DNA from: an uncultured Eubacteriales bacterium
GTDB lineage: Bacteria > Bacillota > Clostridia > Peptostreptococcales > Anaerovoracaceae
Direction: 5' to 3'
NCBI GenBank assembly: GCA_902797195.1
Contig: CADBRY010000201.1
Span: 1-12,607 of the forward strand
DNA length: 12,607 nucleotides
The position numbers and the translations under genes were made by a program. Below are positions 7,629 to 12,607 of this stretch, piece by piece. Below the pieces are notes generated by a model. It worked only from the letters and a program-made list of their open reading frames with translations, was not told the origin of the DNA and did not search any database. Position 1 is the first letter of the stretch; every line of letters begins with the position of its first letter.

Positions 7629-8525
7629 ATGCTTGCAGATAGAAAAAAATCAGTATTTGGAAAATTATCCCAGCGCATCAGCGATGCGCTGATGATGAGA
7701 CCCACCATAGATGAGGACTTTTTTGAGGAACTTGAAGAGATCCTCATCACTTCCGACATAGGGATGGAGACCACCATGAAGATCGTGGACACCCTGAGGA
7801 CGGAGGTACAGGCCAACAATATGACCAAGCCCTCGGTCATCAAGATAAGGCTGGGAAAGATCATTGCGGACATGGTGGATAAGGGTGACAGACAGAAACT
7901 CTGTGATGACATGCCCCTTATCATACTTATGATAGGTATTAACGGAGGGGGCAAGACCACATCCATAGGAAAGCTTGCCCATCGCTTGAAAAATGAGGGA
8001 AAGACTGTGATGCTGGCTGCCGCGGATACCTTCAGAGCGGCTGCGGGAGAGCAGCTTGAGATTTGGGGAGAGCGAGTCGGCGTAGGAGTGATCCGTCACG
8101 CCGAGGGAGCGGATCCCTCAGCGGTGATCTACGATGCCATACAGTCTGCAAAGGCAAGGAAGACAGATGTGCTCATCTGTGATACGGCAGGCAGGCTCCA
8201 GAACAAAAAGAACCTTATGGATGAGCTTGCCAAGATGAATAAGGTAATAGGCAGGGAATTTCCAGAAGCTTCCAGAGAGAACCTTCTGGTACTGGATGCC
8301 ACAACGGGAAAAAACGCCGTGTCCCAGGTACAGGAATTCGGCAATGCCGCAGATATCACCGGCATAGTTCTCACCAAACTGGACGGCACCGCCAAGGGCG
8401 GTATCGTCATAACCATAGCTGACGAATACGATATGCCCATAAAATTCGTGGGCCTTGGAGAGGGTATCGACGACCTTGAGGCCTTCGATGCGGCCGATTT
8501 CGCGGAGGGGATTTTCGATGAGTAA
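7629..8525 (+). CDS. ftsY: Signal recognition particle receptor GTPase
   Basis: FtsY docks the SRP-ribosome-nascent chain complex at the cytoplasmic membrane through a GTPase twin formed with Ffh. The 298 residues comprise the helical N domain (about 10-90) and the G domain. Motifs: P-loop GINGGGKT (103-110), DTFRAAA (133-139), DTAGRL (185-190), LDATTGKNA (222-230), [10 protein letters not shown] (249-258) and the C-terminal [12 protein letters not shown] (275-286). There is no acidic A domain; the start is a short basic, possibly membrane-binding segment, so the protein is on the short side even for Gram-positive bacteria. The P-loop has Gly where Val, Thr or Ser is usual. The ylxM-ffh pair that often follows ftsY is absent, and der follows with an 8-base overlap. 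A hairpin lies at codons 15-21. Confidence 0.97.
   Translation: MLADRKKSVFGKLSQRISDALMMRPTIDEDFFEELEEILITSDIGMETTMKIVDTLRTEVQANNMTKPSVIKIRLGKIIADMVDKGDRQKLCDDMPLIILMIGINGGGKTTSIGKLAHRLKNEGKTVMLAAADTFRAAAGEQLEIWGERVGVGVIRHAEGADPSAVIYDAIQSAKARKTDVLICDTAGRLQNKKNLMDELAKMNKVIGREFPEASRENLLVLDATTGKNAVSQVQEFGNAADITGIVLTKLDGTAKGGIVITIADEYDMPIKFVGLGEGIDDLEAFDAADFAEGIFDE
7671..7691 (+). repeat. 9-bp inverted repeat with 3-base loop near the 5' end of ftsY
   Basis: CAGCGCATC (7671-7679) and GATGCGCTG (7683-7691) are perfect reverse complements with loop AGC. It encodes QRISDAL (residues 15-21) and begins 42 bases after the start codon. No T-run follows, so it is not a typical terminator. It lies 21 bases after an A7 run at 7643-7649. 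Confidence 0.7.
8504..8510 (+). promoter_or_regulatory. Shine-Dalgarno of der inside the end of ftsY
   Basis: GGAGGGG sits within the last codons of ftsY, about seven to nine bases before the ATG at 8518. It supports that ATG as the der start rather than an in-frame upstream TTG at 8455, which would add 21 residues not seen in the family. Confidence 0.8.
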
Positions 8526-9843
8526 GCCTCTGGTGGCAGTAGTGGGCAGACCCAATGTGGGCAAGTCCACCTTCTTCAATAAAATAGTTGGCAGGAGAGT
8601 ATCCATAGTTGAAGATACTCCCGGAGTCACCCGTGACAGGATATACGCCGAGGCCGAGTGGACCGGCGTCCACTTTGCGTTGATCGACACTGGAGGGATC
8701 GAGCCTGACAGCGACGACATAATTCTTTCCCAGATGAGGGAACAGGCTCATGTGGCCATGGACATGGCCGACGTTATCCTCTTCATGGTAGACGGAAGAG
8801 AAGGGCTGACGGCCGCAGACAGAGAAGTTGGGATGATGCTCAGGAAGACGGGAAGGAAGGTGGTCCTGGCCGTAAACAAGGTGGACACCAAGGACCTGCC
8901 TGAGGACTTCTACGATTTTTACGAACTTGGACTTGGAGAGCCCATACCCATCTCATCCTCAAATATGCTCAATCTTGGAGACCTTCTGGACAGGATAGTT
9001 GAGAACTTCCCCGAGGGAGCGGGACTTGAGGAGGACGAATCCATCAAGATCGCAATGATCGGAAAACCCAACGTGGGAAAATCATCCCTTGTCAACCGCC
9101 TTCTTGGGGAAAACAGAGTCATAGTTTCTCCCATCGCGGGAACCACCAGAGATTCCATAGACACTCCCTTCAACTATGATGGACAGGAGTATCTTCTCAT
9201 AGACACCGCCGGAATAAGGCGTAAGAGCAAGGTCAACGAGAACATAGAAAAATTCAGCGTCCTGAGGGCAGTCGCCGCCATCGAACGGTGTGATGTATGC
9301 ATGCTGATGATAGACGGAAGAGAAGGTATAACCGAGCAGGACAAAAAGATAGCGGGCATTGCCCACGAAGCGGGCAAGGGAATCGTTATCGCGGTCAACA
9401 AGTGGGACCTTGTGGATAAGGACAACAGCACCATGAGCAAGATGAAGCGGGAGATCGGAAGAGAACTGGCATTCATGTCATACGCCCCCGCCATATTCAT
9501 CTCCGCTCTCACGGGACAGAGGGTGGAACAGGTTATCGAGATGGCAAGATACGTGGCCGAGAACAGAGCCATGCGCATACCAACAGGTCAGCTGAACACG
9601 GTCATAACCGATGCCACCATGATGAAACAACCGCCTGCCGACAAGGGCAAGCGGCTGAAAATATACTATGTGACACAGGTGGGAGTAAAACCGCCGCTCT
9701 TTTCTTTCAAGATCAACTCCAGACCGCTGATGCATTTTTCTTACTCCAGATATCTTGAGAACAAGATAAGAGAGGCTTTTGGATTCGAAGGAACATCCCT
9801 TAAATTCGTGTTCAGAGAGAAGGGAGAGAAGGAAGATGCCTGA
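8518..9843 (+). CDS. der: Double-GTPase ribosome assembly factor Der (EngA)
   Basis: Der has two tandem GTPase domains and a KH-like domain, and acts in 50S subunit assembly. The 441 residues match the usual length. First G domain: GRPNVGKS (10-17), DTGG (57-60), NKVD (120-123), SSS (146-148). Second G domain: GKPNVGKS (182-189), DTAGIRRK (229-236), NKWD (294-297), SAL (329-331). The KH-like domain covers about 352-440 and contains [18 protein letters not shown] (406-423). Both P-loops have the usual Val, unlike RsgA and FtsY in this window. The start overlaps the ftsY stop by eight bases and has a good ribosome-binding site. The der-plsY-gpsA order is a known block in Clostridia; its direct attachment to ftsY is less usual. 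Confidence 0.98.
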   Translation: MSKPLVAVVGRPNVGKSTFFNKIVGRRVSIVEDTPGVTRDRIYAEAEWTGVHFALIDTGGIEPDSDDIILSQMREQAHVAMDMADVILFMVDGREGLTAADREVGMMLRKTGRKVVLAVNKVDTKDLPEDFYDFYELGLGEPIPISSSNMLNLGDLLDRIVENFPEGAGLEEDESIKIAMIGKPNVGKSSLVNRLLGENRVIVSPIAGTTRDSIDTPFNYDGQEYLLIDTAGIRRKSKVNENIEKFSVLRAVAAIERCDVCMLMIDGREGITEQDKKIAGIAHEAGKGIVIAVNKWDLVDKDNSTMSKMKREIGRELAFMSYAPAIFISALTGQRVEQVIEMARYVAENRAMRIPTGQLNTVITDATMMKQPPADKGKRLKIYYVTQVGVKPPLFSFKINSRPLMHFSYSRYLENKIREAFGFEGTSLKFVFREKGEKEDA

Positions 9844-10474
9844 CAATGCAGCGCTTGTTATCGCTATCATACTGGCATATTGCATAGGATGTATCTCTCC
9901 TTCAACCATCCTTGCAAAAGCCAGAGGCATAGACATAAAAAAAGAAGGCAGCGGCAATGCGGGAACCACCAACGCCCTGAGAGTCATGGGCAAGAAGGCG
10001 GCGGTGATAACCCTGATAATAGATATTCTCAAAGGGGTGGCCGCCGTATGCATAGGGCGGTTTGCCGCAGGAGACATGGGTGCGGTACTGTGCGTGCTCT
10101 TCGTAATGCTGGGACATATATGGCCTGTATTTTTGAGGTTCAAAGGAGGCAAGGGGATCGCAACGTCCTTTGGAGCCTTGCTTGCTCTGGACCCCATAAT
10201 CGCAGTGATCGAGCTTGGAATAGTCGCTTTGGTGACACTTATAAGCAAGCGCATGTCCGCAGGATCAATCGCAGGCCTTGTGCTGCTGCCTGCCGTTGCC
10301 TTTATACGAATGCCCCAGTTCCTGTGGGTGTCCGCGGTGATGTCAGTTATAATGCTTATAAAACACAGAGCCAACATAGTTAGAATAATACACGGAGAGG
10401 AACCCAAACTGGGTTTTCTGGACAAGGAAAAGAAGAATAAGACCGAGGAAAAAAATCAGGAGGACGACCAATGA
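9836..10474 (+). CDS. plsY: Acyl-phosphate:glycerol-3-phosphate acyltransferase
   Basis: PlsY is an integral membrane enzyme that transfers the acyl group from acyl-phosphate (made by PlsX) to sn-glycerol-3-phosphate (made by GpsA), giving lysophosphatidate. The 212 residues are mostly hydrophobic segments (about 5-22, 54-75, 82-100, 112-137, 143-158 and 162-175). The three family motifs are present: GSGNAGTTN (38-46), FKGGKGIAT (102-110) and [13 protein letters not shown] (177-189). A charged tail rich in Lys, Glu and Asp follows residue 195. The ATG at 9836 overlaps the der stop by eight bases and has GGGAG nine bases upstream; an in-frame TTG at 9779 would add 19 charged residues and is unlikely. 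The 3' end overlaps gpsA by four bases. Confidence 0.96.
   Translation: MPDNAALVIAIILAYCIGCISPSTILAKARGIDIKKEGSGNAGTTNALRVMGKKAAVITLIIDILKGVAAVCIGRFAAGDMGAVLCVLFVMLGHIWPVFLRFKGGKGIATSFGALLALDPIIAVIELGIVALVTLISKRMSAGSIAGLVLLPAVAFIRMPQFLWVSAVMSVIMLIKHRANIVRIIHGEEPKLGFLDKEKKNKTEEKNQEDDQ
10458..10463 (+). promoter_or_regulatory. Shine-Dalgarno of gpsA inside the end of plsY
   Basis: AGGAGG seven bases before the ATG at 10471 fixes the gpsA start, which shares ATGA with the plsY stop. Confidence 0.85.
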
Positions 10475-11466
10475 AGAGAATAGGCGTGATCGGAGCCGGA
10501 AGCTGGGGAACAGCATTGGCCACGGTTTTGGCGGGAAAAGGCAACGAAGTCAGGATTTTTGACGTGGACGAATCCCACCTTAAGAGGATGGAGATACACA
10601 GGGAGAACGTGGATTATCTTCCCGGGATCCACCTGGACGAGAAGATAAAGATCTGCTATTCCAGAGAAGAGGCCCTGTCCTATGCGGACGTGGTATTGTT
10701 TTCCGCTCCCGCACAGCATTTTCGCAGCGCTCTGAACACGGCCAGCCTGTTCATTCCCGAAGAGGCTCTAATAGTGAACGTGGCAAAGGGCATCGAGCAG
10801 AGGAGCCACCTGAGGCTTTCGGAGATAGCTTCGGATGAGATCGACAAGAACAGATACGTTGTCCTTTCCGGGCCGTCTCATGCGGAGGAAGTTGGAAAGG
10901 CAATGCCCACCACGGTAGCCACCGCATCCGTCAATCTTGAGGCCGCAGAGGCTATCCAGGATCTTTTCATGACGGAAAGATTCAGAGTATATACCACGGA
11001 AGATGTGGTTGGAGTTGAACTTGGAGGTGCACTGAAGAACGTCATTGCCCTTGGAGCGGGCATCTCCGACGGAATGGGATTTGGAGACAATGCCAAGGCT
11101 GCTCTCATGACAAGAGGCCTTGCGGAAATAACGAGACTTGGAGTAAAACTGGGAGCAAGCCCTGAAACCTTTGCGGGACTCACCGGCGTGGGAGACCTTA
11201 TCGTCACCTGCACCAGCATGCACTCGAGAAACAGAAGATGCGGAATCCTCATGGGCGAGGGCAAGGACCCGGAAACCGCCGTCAGGGAAGTTGGAATGGT
11301 GGTGGAAGGCATGTATACCGCTGAAGCTGCCTATGAACTTTCCAAGATGGCGGGAGTTGAAATGCCCATAACCGAGGCCATATACAGAATAACGAGAGGA
11401 GATCTCAAGGCCATAGATGCGATAGAACTGCTGATGGGAAGAGATAAGAAGCACGAACAGGGATGA
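10471..11466 (+). CDS. gpsA: NAD(P)-dependent glycerol-3-phosphate dehydrogenase
   Basis: Reduces dihydroxyacetone phosphate to sn-glycerol-3-phosphate, the backbone for phospholipids, in the cytoplasm. The 331 residues match the family. The N-terminal Rossmann fold has GAGSWGTA at 8-15; then VAKGIE (104-109), with the conserved K106, SGPSHAEE (133-140), and the catalytic-lysine segment ALKNVIALGAG (187-197, K189). The C-terminal domain shows LTGVGDLIVTCTS (237-249), SRNRR (252-256) and MVVEGMYTA (276-284). The start shares four bases with plsY and the stop shares four with miaB, so coupled translation is likely. Placement directly after plsY makes metabolic sense, since GpsA supplies the PlsY acceptor. 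The spoIVA gene that often follows in spore-formers is not here. Confidence 0.98.
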   Translation: MKRIGVIGAGSWGTALATVLAGKGNEVRIFDVDESHLKRMEIHRENVDYLPGIHLDEKIKICYSREEALSYADVVLFSAPAQHFRSALNTASLFIPEEALIVNVAKGIEQRSHLRLSEIASDEIDKNRYVVLSGPSHAEEVGKAMPTTVATASVNLEAAEAIQDLFMTERFRVYTTEDVVGVELGGALKNVIALGAGISDGMGFGDNAKAALMTRGLAEITRLGVKLGASPETFAGLTGVGDLIVTCTSMHSRNRRCGILMGEGKDPETAVREVGMVVEGMYTAEAAYELSKMAGVEMPITEAIYRITRGDLKAIDAIELLMGRDKKHEQG

Positions 11467-12607
11467 GCAGGCTGGATGGAAAACGCTACAACATCATAAC
11501 CTTCGGCTGTCAGATGAATGAACACGATTCCGAAACCATGGCGGGACTTCTCCAGGAGTCGGGATGCACGCCCACAGAGGAGAGACAGGATGCGGACATT
11601 GTGATCATAAACACCTGCAGCGTGAGAGAAAATGCGGATAAAAGATTTTTTGGGACCCTTGGCCAGCTGAAGAAACAAAAGGCCCTGAACCCTGATTTCA
11701 TAGCCTGTGTCTGCGGATGCATGATGCAGCAGCAGCACATCGTGGATCAGATCAAGAGCAGATATCCATGGGTGGACCTGGTCTTCGGTACCCACAATAT
11801 CGATGAGCTCACATCCATGCTGGAACAGGTCTGGGAAAACCGTGAGGAGCTTAAGGATCTGAATGAGGGCAATGAGGATCTGATCATGACGGAGCAGATG
11901 GACTACGCCCTGGCAAAGCACTCCATAAGGAGCTCAAAGGACAGCCGCATAATAAGAGTATACGACGACAGACAGGATATAGTGGAAGGCCTGCCCTCAA
12001 AGAGACTCTTTGATCACAAGGCCTTCGTGAACATAATGTACGGATGCAACAACTTCTGTACATACTGCATCGTTCCCTACACCAGGGGCAGAGAAAAAAG
12101 CAGAAGACCCGAGGATATAGTCAGAGAGGTGAAGGATCTTGTGGCGGACGGAGTCTCCGAGGTCACTCTTCTCGGGCAGAATGTAAATTCCTATAAAGGA
12201 GTTTCCGACAGCGGTAAGACCTGGGACTTCACCGACCTCATATATGAGCTGAATGAGGTGGAGGGGCTTGAGAGGATCAGGTTCATGACATCCCATCCCA
12301 AGGATATGTCGGACAGACTGATCGGGGCATTTAAGGACTGTGATAAGCTCTGCAAATACGTGCATCTGCCCGTACAGGCGGGGAGCGACCGGGTGCTGAA
12401 AAAAATGAACAGAAGATATGACAGGGAGAGATATTTTGAGCTTGTGGAAAAGTTGCGCAAGGTAGCTCCCCATATCACCCTGAGCACGGATATAATCGTG
12501 GGTTTTCCTGGGGAAACGGAGGAGGATTTCAGGGACACTCTTGACCTTGTTGAAAAGGTCAGATTCGATTCCGCATTCACCTTCCTTTACTCTCCCAGAG
12601 AAGGGAC
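11463..12607 (+). CDS. miaB: tRNA-2-methylthio-N6-dimethylallyladenosine synthase MiaB, N-terminal part (3' truncated by window edge)
   Basis: MiaB is a radical-SAM enzyme that adds a methylthio group to N6-isopentenyl-adenosine at position 37 of tRNAs reading UNN codons. The frame starts at the ATG overlapping the gpsA stop (ATGA) and stays open to the window end, giving 381 complete codons of a family that is usually about 440-480. The N-terminal UPF0004 domain shows its three cluster cysteines C16 (FGCQMNEHDS), C52 (NTCSVRENADKR) and C86 (GCMMQQ). The radical-SAM C-x3-C-x2-C site is C195, C199 and C202 within YGCNNFCTYCIVPYTRGREKSR-type sequence (193-214). Later landmarks are LLGQNVNSY, MTSHPKDM, HLPVQAGSDRVLKKMNR and STDIIVGFPGET. 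The C-terminal TRAM domain lies beyond the edge. MiaB rather than the paralogues MtaB or RimO is favoured by NTCSVRENADKR and GREKSR. Confidence 0.95.
   Translation, partial: MSRLDGKRYNIITFGCQMNEHDSETMAGLLQESGCTPTEERQDADIVIINTCSVRENADKRFFGTLGQLKKQKALNPDFIACVCGCMMQQQHIVDQIKSRYPWVDLVFGTHNIDELTSMLEQVWENREELKDLNEGNEDLIMTEQMDYALAKHSIRSSKDSRIIRVYDDRQDIVEGLPSKRLFDHKAFVNIMYGCNNFCTYCIVPYTRGREKSRRPEDIVREVKDLVADGVSEVTLLGQNVNSYKGVSDSGKTWDFTDLIYELNEVEGLERIRFMTSHPKDMSDRLIGAFKDCDKLCKYVHLPVQAGSDRVLKKMNRRYDRERYFELVEKLRKVAPHITLSTDIIVGFPGETEEDFRDTLDLVEKVRFDSAFTFLYSPREG

Noticed and set aside
10348..10353. TATAAT about 120 bases upstream of gpsA, a possible internal promoter
   Set aside because: At 17-18 bases upstream there is only TGGGTG/GTGGGT, a poor -35 match, and there is no extended -10 TG; it encodes part of a PlsY membrane segment.
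9478..10425. A 315-codon open frame on the - strand across der and plsY
   Set aside because: It lies fully opposite two well-supported genes, has low-complexity Ser/Ile/Ala-rich sequence and no recognisable domain; it is a shadow of codon bias.

Overview
The window is a dense, single-strand run of ten housekeeping genes, all on the + strand, typical of a low-to-mid GC Gram-positive (Bacillota), most likely a member of the Clostridia. The evidence for this is a PASTA-domain Ser/Thr kinase next to rsgA and rpe, the rnc-smc-ftsY and der-plsY-gpsA blocks, and codon choice rich in AGA/AGG for Arg and ATA for Ile. I cannot place it more finely from the sequence alone.

Layout from left to right: 3' part of prkC (PASTA kinase, cut by the left edge), rsgA (ribosome-maturation GTPase), rpe (ribulose-phosphate epimerase), plsX (phosphate acyltransferase), rnc (RNase III), smc (chromosome condensation ATPase), ftsY (SRP receptor), der (50S-assembly GTPase), plsY (glycerol-3-phosphate acyltransferase), gpsA (glycerol-3-phosphate dehydrogenase), and the 5' part of miaB (tRNA methylthiotransferase, cut by the right edge). 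Only 39 bases between genes are non-coding (gaps of 2, 12 and 25); the other seven junctions overlap by 1 to 11 bases. No promoter, terminator, RNA gene, mobile element, CRISPR array or long non-coding stretch was found. The run therefore looks like part of one translationally coupled operon that begins and ends outside the window.

Functionally the genes fall into four themes: cell-wall/growth signalling (PrkC); ribosome and RNA maturation (RsgA, RNase III, Der, MiaB); membrane phospholipid entry (GpsA makes sn-glycerol-3-phosphate, PlsX makes acyl-phosphate, PlsY joins them to lysophosphatidate); and chromosome organisation and protein targeting (SMC, FtsY). The acpP gene often found between plsX and rnc is absent, and gpsA is followed by miaB rather than spoIVA.

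I found no convincing undescribed system. The points most worth checking are a perfect 11-bp inverted repeat just inside rsgA, a second strong hairpin just inside ftsY, a glycine in the P-loops of both RsgA and FtsY where valine is usual in RsgA and common in FtsY, and an unusual Thr/Pro-rich acidic C-terminal tail on the PASTA kinase.
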